A DNA stretch of 64,000 bases from an uncultured Prevotellaceae bacterium (GCA_902780635.1 CACZGH010000014.1:1-64000); one strand, 5' to 3'; positions 8,122 through 16,850 are shown, counted from the stretch's first letter. Numbers and translations: made by a program. Notes: generated from the sequence alone by a model not told the origin.

Positions 8122-8385
8122 TTATTCTCCTATCACTTTAATGTCTTTCCAGTCGCAATAACCTTTGGCTACAGCCTGCTTCAAGGCAGCGTCAAGACCG
8201 ACCCTATTGATAATACGCAGACCTGCTGCACTAATCTTCAGACTAATCCAGCAATCTTCCTCTACATAATAAAACTTTTTTGTGAACAAGTTCACGTCAA
8301 AAGTGCGCTTTGTGCGATGCTTCGAGTGCGACACGTTGCATCCAACCTGAGCTTTCTTCCCTGTAATCTGACAAATTTTCGACAT
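8122..8385 (-). CDS. rpmB: 50S ribosomal protein L28
   Basis: An 87-residue L28 protein. It starts [20 protein letters not shown] and contains the [15 protein letters not shown] strand block and a C-terminal [14 protein letters not shown] helix. It binds the large ribosomal subunit. It is the first gene of the minus-strand rpmB-rpmG-DUF4295 operon, with a strong promoter about 50 bases upstream. Length is normal for Bacteroidota. Confidence 0.97.
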   Translation of the reverse strand: MSKICQITGKKAQVGCNVSHSKHRTKRTFDVNLFTKKFYYVEEDCWISLKISAAGLRIINRVGLDAALKQAVAKGYCDWKDIKVIGE

Positions 8386-8436
8386 TTCTATCTAAACTTT
8401 TGTTTTCGTTTTTTGATACCTATTCCAAACAGGGTG

Positions 8437-8467
8437 CAAAATTACTAACTTTTTTCTAATAAACAAA
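8437..8467 (-). promoter_or_regulatory. Promoter of the rpmB-rpmG-DUF4295 operon
   Basis: Read on the minus strand, TTTG (8467-8464), a 19-base spacer and TAATTTTG (8444-8437) match the Bacteroidota consensus. Transcription should start near 8430, about 45 bases before the rpmB ATG. Confidence 0.8.
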
Positions 8468-8561
8468 ATTTTTCCGCTTTTTATGGGGTTAATTAATGTT
8501 ATTTTAAGATATTATGGTTGTTTTGTGTCGTTAAGGTGAGGAGGTATGAAGGTGATGGGAC

Positions 8562-9254
8562 TCAGTCTTTGAGTGAATAGGTGATGGTGGAGACCACCCT
8601 TATATTCTTTTTATATGGGATTTCGGAGCTCAAGATAGAAAACTCCCCTTGTCCTGCCTCTACTATCTTGTTGATTTTGGAGTGGCTATTCTCAGCAAAC
8701 TGTTTGGCGGTTTTTTCGGCGTTGGATATCGCCTCTGCCATCATCTCAGGTTTTAGTTTCTGAAATTGAGTGTAATCGTATTCAGCTCCGTTGGAATCCA
8801 AGATAATGTCGCGGTCTATCAGTTCGTTGGACTTGGACATCAGTTCACTGATGAATTTTGTGTCATTAGAAGTGACAACAACTGAGCAGCCCACACTATA
8901 ATTGTAGCGTGGTTTGTTGTCACCCCATACATTGGCGAGGTTGTCTGTGACATCAAACGGGCTCACAGAAATGGTGCCCTTGCTTTCAACACCTTTTTCT
9001 TTGAGGTAATCTTGAATGATTCTGACTTGATGATTGAGTCGGCCAAAAATAGGCTTCAATTCATTGTCAGACTCAAGTAGTCTCAAAGTCCATACCACTT
9101 TGTCGGCATCTACTTCTTTTTCGGCCAGTCCTTTTACTGTCACGCGTCGGTCTTTGTTTGTGAAATTGTCAATACCACCTTTTAAGCAAAGGCCCAGCAG
9201 CAAGAGTCCTAAAGCGACGATGGACGCCACGATGATTTTTTCATATTTTTCCAT
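8562..9254 (-). CDS. SIMPL-domain (DUF541/YggE-like) membrane-anchored protein
   Basis: A 230-residue protein with one N-terminal membrane helix (about residues 9-24) and a SIMPL/DUF541 domain over the rest. Typical features are VTVKGLAEKEVDADKVVW at the start of the domain, the long helix near KGVESKGTISV, and the final VVSTITYSL strand. Family members face the periplasm and have been linked to stress resistance or oligomeric ring formation, but the biochemical role is unclear. On the minus strand a -7 box TAACTTTG (9302-9295) precedes the gene; its -33 box is weak. It is separated from the rpmB promoter by about 95 bases of A/T-rich sequence with nothing recognisable. Confidence 0.85.
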   Translation of the reverse strand: MEKYEKIIVASIVALGLLLLGLCLKGGIDNFTNKDRRVTVKGLAEKEVDADKVVWTLRLLESDNELKPIFGRLNHQVRIIQDYLKEKGVESKGTISVSPFDVTDNLANVWGDNKPRYNYSVGCSVVVTSNDTKFISELMSKSNELIDRDIILDSNGAEYDYTQFQKLKPEMMAEAISNAEKTAKQFAENSHSKINKIVEAGQGEFSILSSEIPYKKNIRVVSTITYSLKD

Positions 9255-9331
9255 AACTATTTGGGTTTTTATTTATCTGACGAATTTGAAGAAACAAAGT
9301 TACACCTTTTTTGATATTTAAAACAACTTCC

Positions 9332-9352
9332 GGAGTTAAGCCAAATGAATCG
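9332..9352 (+). repeat. Fragment of the intergenic element found at 9421 and 46704
   Basis: Reads ggagttaag then CCAAATGAATCG, the left arm plus first 12 bases of the core of the nearby complete element, in the same orientation as the 9421 copy. It is probably a truncated third copy. Confidence 0.6.
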
Positions 9353-9370
9353 GTGGTAATCTGCAAAATA

Positions 9371-9402
9371 TTTGGTCAATCCGAAATAAATCATTACTTT
9401 TG
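9371..9402 (+). promoter_or_regulatory. Promoter for the TPM-domain gene
   Basis: TTTG at 9371-9374, a 20-base spacer and TACTTTTG at 9395-9402. The predicted start near 9409 makes a leader of about 187 bases that contains the whole intergenic element at 9421-9580. Confidence 0.65.
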
Positions 9403-9420
9403 TGCCAAATTGAGTATTTA

Positions 9421-9580
9421 ACTCAACTTTTGCAAGTTAAGAGGAGTTAAGAAGTTAAAGGAGTTAAGGAGTTAAGCCAAATGAATCGTGGGCTGTCTCC
9501 CTTTGGCCATCAGATGTAATGGCTTAACTTCTAAGTGTAGCGATAACTTTTTTACTACTTTACTACATGATAGTTGAGCG
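9421..9580 (+). repeat. Intergenic palindromic element, copy A
   Basis: A roughly 160-base element with ends beginning actcaactt and ending gttgagcg, tandem ggagttaa units in the left arm, and a 46-base core (9477-9522) running from CCAAATGAATC to ATGTAATGG. The core is bounded by ggagttaag and cttaact, an inverted repeat. A second copy at 46704-46848 has the same arms but the reverse-complemented core, 43 of 46 core bases being identical after inversion. It encodes no protein. Confidence 0.8.
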
Positions 9581-9595
9581 AATGCGAAATTTAAA

Positions 9596-10777
9596 ATGTT
9601 AAATTCTATATTTAAGCAAATGAGAGAATACATTTCTGGTGGACTATCCGGGTTGCTGCAAGGTTTTATCGTGTGGCTATTGGCTTTTTTGGTCATGTTC
9701 ATCCCGTTTAAATTGTTTCATCCCATCGAGCCATTCTTCTTTTTCGCTTTGGTGATGATCTTGATTCTTATTTATTTCACCAATAAATGGTTTTCGTCCA
9801 TCGGCTCTGCCAAGAAAGCCACGGATGAGGCCATCGCTGCCGGTCAGCATTTTGTGGATGTAGATGAATATGACGAGAAGAAGGAGTCGCCCCTGAAACG
9901 ATTCAAGAACAAGTTTTACCATCATCTGATGATGGCGCTGATGGCCGGATCGATGATGGCATGCTCTTATAAAGTTTGTTATGACACATCACCTCAAGGT
10001 AGGATTGTCAAGACATCACAGGCGACAGAAGGCAAATCATGGAATGCTGACAACATAAAAATGGTGCATTTGAAAGATTCCCTACAGTATGTCACCGATG
10101 CGGATAGCATCCTCGACCCTGCCACTGTCAGCGAGATGAATGGATGGCTGAGAAAAATGGATACCGAACTGGATGTGAAGTCGGCAGTGATCATATGCAG
10201 ACAAGTAGACGAGTCGGACACCTATCGCACAGCTGTCGACTTGATCAACAAATATAAGATAGGTAGTAAGACATCAGGCTGGGGTCTTTGTGTCGTCATC
10301 GCTTACGACCAGCATCAGTGGACGATAGGTACGAGCCGTGAGATGGAGGCCATCCTCACCGACCTGGAATGCAGCCGTCTGGGTGAGGCCTATATTGTGC
10401 CAATGATGGCCAAGAACATGCCCGACAGTGCTTTGCTCTATCTTGTGAACCACACCTATAACTATTTGAAGGACAAGAAAGACGCGGGGAAGGCAGAGAT
10501 AGAGCCCCTGTTCAGTGAAAGAAAAGGCATGATGAATTCAGAGAATGGCACCTATACACTTCTGATCATGCTCTTGTGTGCCCTTTACGGCATACTGAAC
10601 AATAAATACAAATGGACCAAGATCAAGCGTCCTGAGGTGGCTACTGCCATCACTACTCCCCCTGCCGAAGAAGAGCCCACAGTCAATGATCAAGACCCCA
10701 AAGAGGAGACGTCAAATCCTGGAGGTGAGTATGGAGGGGGCTCTTCCGGTGGCGGCGGTGCTACAGGGAAATGGTGA
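9596..10777 (+). CDS. TPM-domain membrane protein (YgcG-like)
   Basis: A 393-residue membrane protein. Two helices near residues 17-38 and 43-64 are followed by a cytoplasmic-looking charged stretch, a short hydrophobic segment near 110-125, the TPM (DUF477/YgcG) domain at about 158-275, a helix near 310-328 and a Gly/Ser-rich tail ending GGGATGKW. TPM domains are found in envelope proteins of uncertain function; plant and archaeal relatives have been linked to photosystem II repair or phosphatase activity. Start ATG 9596 is used; ATG 9620 is an alternative. The lipoprotein gene follows after 47 bases, so the two probably form an operon behind the 9371 promoter. Confidence 0.8.
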   Translation: MLNSIFKQMREYISGGLSGLLQGFIVWLLAFLVMFIPFKLFHPIEPFFFFALVMILILIYFTNKWFSSIGSAKKATDEAIAAGQHFVDVDEYDEKKESPLKRFKNKFYHHLMMALMAGSMMACSYKVCYDTSPQGRIVKTSQATEGKSWNADNIKMVHLKDSLQYVTDADSILDPATVSEMNGWLRKMDTELDVKSAVIICRQVDESDTYRTAVDLINKYKIGSKTSGWGLCVVIAYDQHQWTIGTSREMEAILTDLECSRLGEAYIVPMMAKNMPDSALLYLVNHTYNYLKDKKDAGKAEIEPLFSERKGMMNSENGTYTLLIMLLCALYGILNNKYKWTKIKRPEVATAITTPPAEEEPTVNDQDPKEETSNPGGEYGGGSSGGGGATGKW

Positions 10778-10824
10778 GAGAAGGAGTTAAGACAATAATT
10801 TATCAATTTAAAACTATTAGGAAT

Positions 10825-11184
10825 ATGAAAACCAAAATTTTGGCCACACTATTGATGGCATTGATTTGCATGACATCATTCACGTCCTGTGTTACCAAAC
10901 AGGGTGCCATCAACCAGATGCAGTATCTTGCCGATGACATGCGCGACAATGGCGCCTACTATACCGTTGACGACTGGAAAGACGCCGGAAAGAAATTTGT
11001 CAGTCTGCGTGATAAAATGCGGAAGTATAAATACACACCCGCAGAGCGCAAACAGATAGGAGAGTTGGAAGGCCAGTGCGCCAAATACATGGTGCAGGGC
11101 ATCAAAAATGGCGCCGTCAACACCATCATGGGTGTAGGCAATGAGATCAAAGGCATCCTCGACGGACTGGGGATTAGTTATTAA
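10825..11184 (+). CDS. Small hypothetical lipoprotein
   Basis: A 119-residue lipoprotein: hydrophobic signal MKTKILATLLMALICMTSFT then SC, with the lipid-accepting Cys at about residue 22. The mature part is charged and helical (YYTVDDWKDAGKKFVSLRDK and related), ending in a Gly-rich NTIMGVGNEIKGIL segment. I do not recognise the family. The open frame extends back to 10771, overlapping the previous gene, but ATG 10825 is where the signal peptide begins. A GGAGTTAA-GACAATA intergenic motif sits just upstream at 10783-10797. It follows the TPM gene and ends before a strong terminator. Confidence 0.75.
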   Translation: MKTKILATLLMALICMTSFTSCVTKQGAINQMQYLADDMRDNGAYYTVDDWKDAGKKFVSLRDKMRKYKYTPAERKQIGELEGQCAKYMVQGIKNGAVNTIMGVGNEIKGILDGLGISY

Positions 11185-11231
11185 TTAGGATTTTTTTAAT
11201 TAGTAATTAGTATCTATTAATTAGGAATTTG

Positions 11232-11266
11232 AAAGAGGTGTGTCAACAATAGTGACGCACCTCTTT
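11232..11266. terminator. Bidirectional terminator between lipoprotein gene and pncB
   Basis: A 13-bp stem (aaagaggtgtgtc at 11232-11244 with 11254-11266, one G-U pair) and a 9-base loop between convergent genes. T-rich sequence follows on the plus strand and A-rich precedes. Confidence 0.8.
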
Positions 11267-11357
11267 GTTATTTGCTATTCGACATACACATGCCGAAAAA
11301 GCTATCGTTATCATTGTTACCCGCTATTAGCGAAGAGCTAAAAGCGAACAGCGAATA

Positions 11358-12563
11358 TTACTCCTCGAAGTGAATGATGTCCATGTATCGCTTGATGACC
11401 TCCGGCTTTCCAGTGTGCTTACCTTTGTCCTCACTGATTTTACAGGTGTCGTTGTAGAAACTCCATGACTCCGTGATTTTGGCAGCCACCAGTTTGATGA
11501 CGATATTCATAGGTGTCACGCCCTCGAAGTCGTTGGTGAAGTGTGTGCCGATGCCAAATGACGGCTGGCAGTAATCTTTGGCATATTGGTGTATGGCAAT
11601 AGCTCGGTCAGTATCGAGTGCATTGCTGAAAATCACCTGTTTGGTGCATGGATCAATACCTAGAGACTTGTACTTAGCCACGATTTTCTGCAGTTGCTCG
11701 TAGTTGTCGCCACTATCGATGCGTAAGCCTTTAAACTGATTGGCGAAGTCTTCTGAGAAATTAAGGCTGAATAAGTCCCAGCCAAAACTATCGTAGAGGT
11801 AAGTACCCAGTGCACCGCGGAACGTGTTTCTCCATGCCTCCATCGCTAAATGGTTGGCCATTTGCGGTCCAAACATAGCTGCTGTAGCACAGATGAACTC
11901 ATGCGCCATGGTACCTACGGGCACCAGGTCGTATTTCATGGCTAAGTACACATTGCTGGTACCAACGAAATGACCTGGCCACTCTCTCGATTTCATACAG
12001 TCGCTCATTGCCCTTACCACCACGTCCTCTGCCTCGAACGAAGCCCTGCGCCGTGTGCCGAAATCACTGTAGACGCATCCTGCACCCAACAGCCGTTCTG
12101 CTTTATGGTATGCTTTGTGATAGTATTTCTCGTAGTCGAGTTTGTTGGTCTGTCCCGTCATGATATAATACAACTCAGAGATGATGGCCAGCAGTTTCAC
12201 CTCCAGCAAGATGGTGTTGGTCCAGTAGCCTTCTATTTCCAGGTGCAGGTGTCCCTCCTCGTCCTGCCATGCTTTCACCCAGTTGCGGTCAAACCTGAAC
12301 CCTTTGAGATAAGGATAAAACCAATTGGGGATATAATAGCATTTGCGCTTCATGAAGTCGATTTCCTCGTCAGTCACTGTCACGCCCTCCAGCAAAGCCA
12401 CCTGCCGGTTGAGTTCGTCGGCAAAGCCTTCCGGATAAACAGTGTTGTTTCTGTCTACGAAGGTGTATTTGACCATTGCCCTTGGGTAATTGTCGATGAC
12501 GGCGCAACACATGGACAATTTGTAGAGGTCGTCGTCTGTGAAATGTGTGATAATCTGTTTCAT
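11358..12563 (-). CDS. pncB: Nicotinate phosphoribosyltransferase
   Basis: A 401-residue enzyme of the NAD salvage pathway that joins nicotinate and PRPP, with ATP hydrolysis, to give nicotinate mononucleotide. Family hallmarks are the N-terminal FTDDDLYKLSMCCAV, DFGTRRRASFEAED near the middle, the FVGTSNVYLA block, and LRIDSGDNYEQL. Length is standard. On the minus strand a -7 box TACCTTTG (12592-12585) lies just upstream with a weak -33. The 290 bases between this gene and the divergent GTPase gene otherwise hold a plus-strand TAATTTTG (12788-12795) and a gcgaaaagc-type simple repeat (about 12817-12849). Confidence 0.95.
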   Translation of the reverse strand: MKQIITHFTDDDLYKLSMCCAVIDNYPRAMVKYTFVDRNNTVYPEGFADELNRQVALLEGVTVTDEEIDFMKRKCYYIPNWFYPYLKGFRFDRNWVKAWQDEEGHLHLEIEGYWTNTILLEVKLLAIISELYYIMTGQTNKLDYEKYYHKAYHKAERLLGAGCVYSDFGTRRRASFEAEDVVVRAMSDCMKSREWPGHFVGTSNVYLAMKYDLVPVGTMAHEFICATAAMFGPQMANHLAMEAWRNTFRGALGTYLYDSFGWDLFSLNFSEDFANQFKGLRIDSGDNYEQLQKIVAKYKSLGIDPCTKQVIFSNALDTDRAIAIHQYAKDYCQPSFGIGTHFTNDFEGVTPMNIVIKLVAAKITESWSFYNDTCKISEDKGKHTGKPEVIKRYMDIIHFEE

Positions 12564-12854
12564 AATCTTTCAAGTATTTGAACGCAAAGGTAGTTATTTT
12601 TTTGAACATTTGACTTTACTGACATTATTTTTTGCCAGTTCTCTATGAAAAATGACATTACAGGTTTGATAAATAGGAGGAGTCGTCATTTAGTGATGGT
12701 CATTTCAAGAAAATGAAATAGGTCAAGTATTTGATGAATTATAACGATTTCGCCCACCGAATATGATGATTATCAGATTTTTTATAGTAATTTTGCAGAC
12801 CAGTTGGAGATAAAGAAACGAAAAGCGAAAAGCTAACAACGAAAAGCAAAATAT

Positions 12855-14117
12855 ATGATTATTGATGAAATTCCGGTATTGCTGCTCACCGGTTATTTAG
12901 GCAGCGGAAAGACCACCTTATTAAATAGAATACTTACCAACAAGCGCGGCATTAAGTTTGCCGTCATCGTCAATGACATTGGCGAAGTGAATATCGACGC
13001 CACCCTGATTGAGCAAGGTGGCATAGTAGGCCAGAAAGATGAGAGTCTGGTGGCCCTGCAAAACGGCTGTATCTGCTGCACTCTGAAGATGGACTTGGTG
13101 GAGCAGTTGCGCGACATCACCAGCATGAAGCGTTTCGACTATATCGTGATTGAGGCTAGCGGCATCTGCGAGCCAGCCCCCATCGCCCAGACCATTTGCT
13201 CGATTCCCACCATGGGCATGGACTATGTCAAAGACGGACTGGCACGGCTTGACTGTATCGTCACAGTGGTTGATGCCCTGCGCATGAAAGACGAGTTTGG
13301 CAGTGGTCTCGACCTGCTCAAGCCAAGCATTGACGAGGAGGACATTGAGAATCTGGTGATACAGCAAATAGAGTTTTGCAACATCGTGCTGCTCAACAAA
13401 GCTTCAGAGGTGGAGGACAAGGAACTGGCACGCATCAAAGAAATCGTGCATGCTTTGCAACCCAAAGCCGACATCATCGAGTGCGACTATTGCGATGTAG
13501 ACTTGTCGAAAATCATCAATACCCACCTATTTGACTTCAACAAAGTGGCCACATCTGCCGCATGGGTGAGTGAAATAGAGGGTGCACATGACGAGCACGA
13601 GCATGAGGATGACGACGATGATGATGACGACGAGCATGAACACCATGATCATCATGACCATGACGATGATGATGACGACGAGCATGAACACCATGATCAT
13701 CATGGACACCATCACCATCATCACCATCATCATGATGGAGGTGAGGCAGAAGAATATGGCATCGGAACCTATGTCTACTTCCGCCGTCAGCCCATGGACT
13801 TAGCCCTTTTTGATGAGTTTGTGGCAAGGAAATGGCCCCAGGGCGTCATCCGCACTAAAGGCATTTGTTATTTTGAGGATGAGAAAGACACCTGCTACCT
13901 CTTCGAGCAAGCTGGCAAGCAAGTTTCGATACGCAACGCTGGCAAATGGTATGCTACTATGCCAAAAGACGAATTAGCAAGCATGATGGAGCAAGAGCCA
14001 GGTCTGAGAAGAGACTGGGACGAGACCTATGGCGACCGTATGCAGAAAATCGTCTTTATCGGCCAGAAGCTGGATAAGAAAGGCATCGCTGAGGCACTGG
14101 ACAAGTGTCTGGTGTAG
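12855..14117 (+). CDS. COG0523 (CobW/ZNG1-type) GTPase, putative metal chaperone
   Basis: A 420-residue G3E GTPase. The Walker A GYLGSGKTT is at residues 13-21, the metal-binding GCICC at 71-75, EASGICEP at 100-107 and an NK-type guanine motif (LLNKAS) near 178-183. Residues about 244-295 are an extreme His/Asp/Glu-rich insert, and about 300-420 form the CobW C-terminal domain. Such proteins deliver zinc or other metals to client enzymes using GTP. No cobalamin genes or obvious Zur box are nearby, so the metal is unknown. The insert contains a 48-bp internal duplication. Confidence 0.88.
   Translation: MIIDEIPVLLLTGYLGSGKTTLLNRILTNKRGIKFAVIVNDIGEVNIDATLIEQGGIVGQKDESLVALQNGCICCTLKMDLVEQLRDITSMKRFDYIVIEASGICEPAPIAQTICSIPTMGMDYVKDGLARLDCIVTVVDALRMKDEFGSGLDLLKPSIDEEDIENLVIQQIEFCNIVLLNKASEVEDKELARIKEIVHALQPKADIIECDYCDVDLSKIINTHLFDFNKVATSAAWVSEIEGAHDEHEHEDDDDDDDDEHEHHDHHDHDDDDDDEHEHHDHHGHHHHHHHHHDGGEAEEYGIGTYVYFRRQPMDLALFDEFVARKWPQGVIRTKGICYFEDEKDTCYLFEQAGKQVSIRNAGKWYATMPKDELASMMEQEPGLRRDWDETYGDRMQKIVFIGQKLDKKGIAEALDKCLV
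13614..13704 (+). repeat. 48-bp tandem duplication encoding the metal-binding insert
   Basis: A 43-base block starting gacgatgatgatgacgacg at 13614 recurs identically at 13662, a 48-base (16-residue) period in frame. It encodes two copies of a D6-EHEHHDHHDH-like segment, followed by a pure histidine run. Confidence 0.85.
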
Positions 14118-14126
14118 GTTCTTTGA

Positions 14127-14158
14127 GGAGTTCAGAAGTTCAGAAGTTCAGACAATAG
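14127..14158 (+). repeat. GGAGTTCA-type octamer array ending in GACAATAG
   Basis: Three GAGTTCAG/GAAGTTCAG units followed by GACAATAG between the GTPase and CotH genes. The reverse complement of the same arrangement occurs at 41777-41834, and a single GGAGTTAA-GACAATA at 10783-10797. Confidence 0.6.
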
Positions 14159-14211
14159 CTTGTAATACTCACGAAAAGCGAACCGCTAACAGCGAACCCA
14201 CGTCTGCGACG

Positions 14212-16665
14212 ATGAAAAAGAGGATGTATGTGATATGGATGGGAATGCTGATGACAGCCGCAGCCTCGTATGGGCAGGTGGTCATCAACGAGCTGATGCA
14301 ATCGAATATTGACTGTATCATGGACAATGACAATGAATTCCCCGACTCCTGGGTAGAGCTGTATAACTGTGGCGAATCCTCCGTCTCACTCAAAGACTAT
14401 CAACTGGGGCTGACCGCTGACGCCACACAGGCGTGGCAGTTGCCCAATGTGCCGCTTAGGGCCCATCAATACTATCTGGTATACTGCGACAAAGAAGGAA
14501 AAGACCGACATACCAACTTCCGGCTTGAGTCAGGCAATGGCTCCTCCGTGTATCTTTTTCGTCAAGGACAAGTGGCAGATGCCGTGACCGGGCTGGCCAA
14601 ACAACCCGCCCCTAATGTGGCTTATGGGCGAAAAAACGACGGAAGCGACACCTGGGGCTATCAATACACCCCTACCCCACAAACCTCCAACTGCGGTATG
14701 CTGTGCACAGAGGTGTTGGGAGAGCCTATCTTCAGTTCACCAGGACGCGTGACCACTGGCAACAACAAGATTGTGCTCACACTGTCCGTTCCTGAAGGCA
14801 GTCCTGAAGGCACGGTCATCCGCATGACGATAGACGGAAGCGAACCTACACGAGCCAGCGCAGAATATAAGACTGCGATGACGATCAGCACCACCCGTAC
14901 TGTGCGTGCCAAACTCTTCTGCGAGGGCTATCTCTCGCCCCGCTCCACCACCCACTCCTATATCTTCTTCCCACGAGAGTTGACGTTGCCGGTGGTCTCA
15001 CTTGTCACCAACAATTCCTATTTTTATGACAACAAGATAGGAATCTACGTCAATGGTACTTACTCCAGCAGCCATAAAAACTATGAATACAACTGGCGTC
15101 GTCCGGTCAATATAGAATTGTTCACAGGAGAAGAAGAGTCGAGCGCCCTCAACCAACTTTGTGAGACACGGGTGCAGGGAGGAGCGTCGAGAGGATCTAG
15201 CCTTCGTTCGCTCATCGTCTACGCCAACAAACGCTTTGGTAAAAAGCACCTCAAATATGAGTTTTTCCCTGACCAGAGACCCGGTCAGGATGACTTCAAG
15301 TCCATCATCCTTCGTAACGCTGGCAACGATTTCGACTATCTCTACATGCGCGACGCCATCATCCAGCGCACCATGGCCCAGCACACCGACCTCGACTGGC
15401 AAGCCTGGCGTCCTGCCATTGTCTATATCAATGGAGTGTATAAGGGCATACTCAACTTAAGGGAACGCAGCACCGACGACAATATTTACACCAACTATGA
15501 TGGGTTGGAGGATATAGACATGCTTGAGAACTGGAACGAGCTGAAGACTGGCGAAACAGACAATTGGAAAGCGTTTGAAGCCTTTTATGCGGAGCATGGA
15601 CATACACTAGAAGAATACGCGCAGTGGATAGACTGGAAAGAGTTTATCAATCTGATGGTGATGAACCTGTATTACAACAATCAAGACTTCCCCGGCAACA
15701 ATATCGTGATGTGGCGACCACGCAGCGCCGAAGGGCGGTGGCGCTTTATCGCCAAAGACACCGACTTCGGTATCGGCCTTTATGGTTCCTCCCCCAGCTA
15801 TAACAGCATCAAGTGGATTTACGACCCCAACTACGACTCCGACCGTGCGTGGGCCAATCACTATGAGCACACCCGCCTGTTCAGACGGATGATGGAAGAC
15901 GAGGACTTCCAACGAGAGTTCATCGACCGTGCCGCCATCTATATGGGCGACTTCATGAACAGCAGAGGCACCCGCGCGGTATGGGATGACATGTATGAGC
16001 TGATCAAGACAGAGTATCCACACCACCGGAAGCTCATCAATCAGTGGTGGCCCAACTACAACACAGAACTGACGACAGCCCGTAACTGGATGTCACAACG
16101 CACCGACTATTTTTACACCCACTTGAAAGACTTCTATGGCCTGGGCAACGCCGTGCCATTGGTCATCAACAACCATCTTGACGATGAACAACTCGCTGAC
16201 TTGCGTATAGAAATGAACGGTGTGAAACTGAGCGAAGGAAAGTTGGACGGCAAGTTCTTTGCCAACCGCAAAATAACCCTTTCAGGCACTGCCCTCGACG
16301 GTAAGAGCATCGTAGGATGGAAAGAAATTAAGATCACGGCTAGTAATACCACCACATCTTATATTAATGGACCGGACTATGAATTGACCATGCCCGATTG
16401 TACACGCCTTATCCTACAGGCACAAATAGGGACTGACACTGGTGTCAGCACACCTGAAAAACCACAATGGACCTGGCGGCAAGACGGACGTCGCATCGAT
16501 TTCGTCGGTCTGGCAGCAGGCACTCCCATCTATGTATATAATACTCAAGGTATCTGTGTATGCCACACCACAGCCCATGATGATCTGACCACGCTCCAAT
16601 TGGCCCATAGTGGGGTTTATATCGTGAAAACAGACCATCAAGTGATAAAAATGAAAATTGAATGA
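14212..16665 (+). CDS. Secreted lamin-tail / CotH-kinase-like surface protein
   Basis: An 817-residue exported protein. A signal peptide (about 1-22, ending SYG-Q) precedes a lamin-tail domain at about 23-150 (VVINELMQSN, WVELYN), a chitobiase/hexosaminidase C-terminal-like strand domain at about 185-255 (TIDGSEPT), and a CotH-type protein kinase-like domain at about 260-640 (YLYMRDAI, FIAKDTDFGIG). The last 70 residues, ending GVYIVKTDHQVIKMKIE, resemble a type IX secretion sorting tail. CotH domains can phosphorylate proteins, but bacterial surface substrates are mostly unknown. The frame is open upstream to 14029, inside the GTPase gene; ATG 14212 is chosen because it starts the signal peptide. 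Confidence 0.85.
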   Translation: MKKRMYVIWMGMLMTAAASYGQVVINELMQSNIDCIMDNDNEFPDSWVELYNCGESSVSLKDYQLGLTADATQAWQLPNVPLRAHQYYLVYCDKEGKDRHTNFRLESGNGSSVYLFRQGQVADAVTGLAKQPAPNVAYGRKNDGSDTWGYQYTPTPQTSNCGMLCTEVLGEPIFSSPGRVTTGNNKIVLTLSVPEGSPEGTVIRMTIDGSEPTRASAEYKTAMTISTTRTVRAKLFCEGYLSPRSTTHSYIFFPRELTLPVVSLVTNNSYFYDNKIGIYVNGTYSSSHKNYEYNWRRPVNIELFTGEEESSALNQLCETRVQGGASRGSSLRSLIVYANKRFGKKHLKYEFFPDQRPGQDDFKSIILRNAGNDFDYLYMRDAIIQRTMAQHTDLDWQAWRPAIVYINGVYKGILNLRERSTDDNIYTNYDGLEDIDMLENWNELKTGETDNWKAFEAFYAEHGHTLEEYAQWIDWKEFINLMVMNLYYNNQDFPGNNIVMWRPRSAEGRWRFIAKDTDFGIGLYGSSPSYNSIKWIYDPNYDSDRAWANHYEHTRLFRRMMEDEDFQREFIDRAAIYMGDFMNSRGTRAVWDDMYELIKTEYPHHRKLINQWWPNYNTELTTARNWMSQRTDYFYTHLKDFYGLGNAVPLVINNHLDDEQLADLRIEMNGVKLSEGKLDGKFFANRKITLSGTALDGKSIVGWKEIKITASNTTTSYINGPDYELTMPDCTRLILQAQIGTDTGVSTPEKPQWTWRQDGRRIDFVGLAAGTPIYVYNTQGICVCHTTAHDDLTTLQLAHSGVYIVKTDHQVIKMKIE

Positions 16666-16682
16666 AAAAAACGGATGAAAAT

Positions 16683-16713
16683 TTTGGAGTGTCCAAAAAA
16701 AGCATTATCTTTG
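16683..16713 (+). promoter_or_regulatory. Promoter of tRNA-Val
   Basis: TTTG at 16683-16686, a 19-base spacer and TATCTTTG at 16706-16713. The predicted start near 16720 lies about 10 bases before the mature tRNA. Confidence 0.8.
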
Positions 16714-16729
16714 CATTCGATTTCAAGAT

Positions 16730-16804
16730 AGGGGCGTAGCTCAGCTGGTTTAGAGCGCTTCAGTCACATTGAAGAGGTCATCGGTTCGAGTCCGATCGTC
16801 CCTA
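16730..16804 (+). tRNA. tRNA-Val (anticodon CAC)
   Basis: A full cloverleaf. The acceptor arm aggggcg pairs with cgtccct (one G-U), the D arm has gctc/gagc, the anticodon stem is cttca/tgaag with a loop gtcacat, and the T arm is atcgg-ttcgagt-ccgat. The anticodon is CAC, reading GUG valine codons. Position 32 is G rather than the usual pyrimidine. CCA is not encoded. A promoter and a terminator flank it, so it is a single-gene transcript. Confidence 0.93.
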
Positions 16805-16814
16805 CACTTTGAAC

Positions 16815-16850
16815 AAATAAGTGTCTGATTTTCAGGCACTTATTTTTTTA
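16815..16850 (+). terminator. Rho-independent terminator of tRNA-Val
   Basis: A 14-bp stem (aaataagtgtctga at 16815-16828 with 16832-16845, one G-U), a 3-base loop and a run of T's. Confidence 0.85.

Noticed and set aside
12564-12854. Search for a zinc-regulator (Zur) operator or riboswitch before the COG0523 GTPase gene
   Set aside because: No palindromic operator or riboswitch fold could be recognised by eye; only a -7 box and simple repeats are visible.
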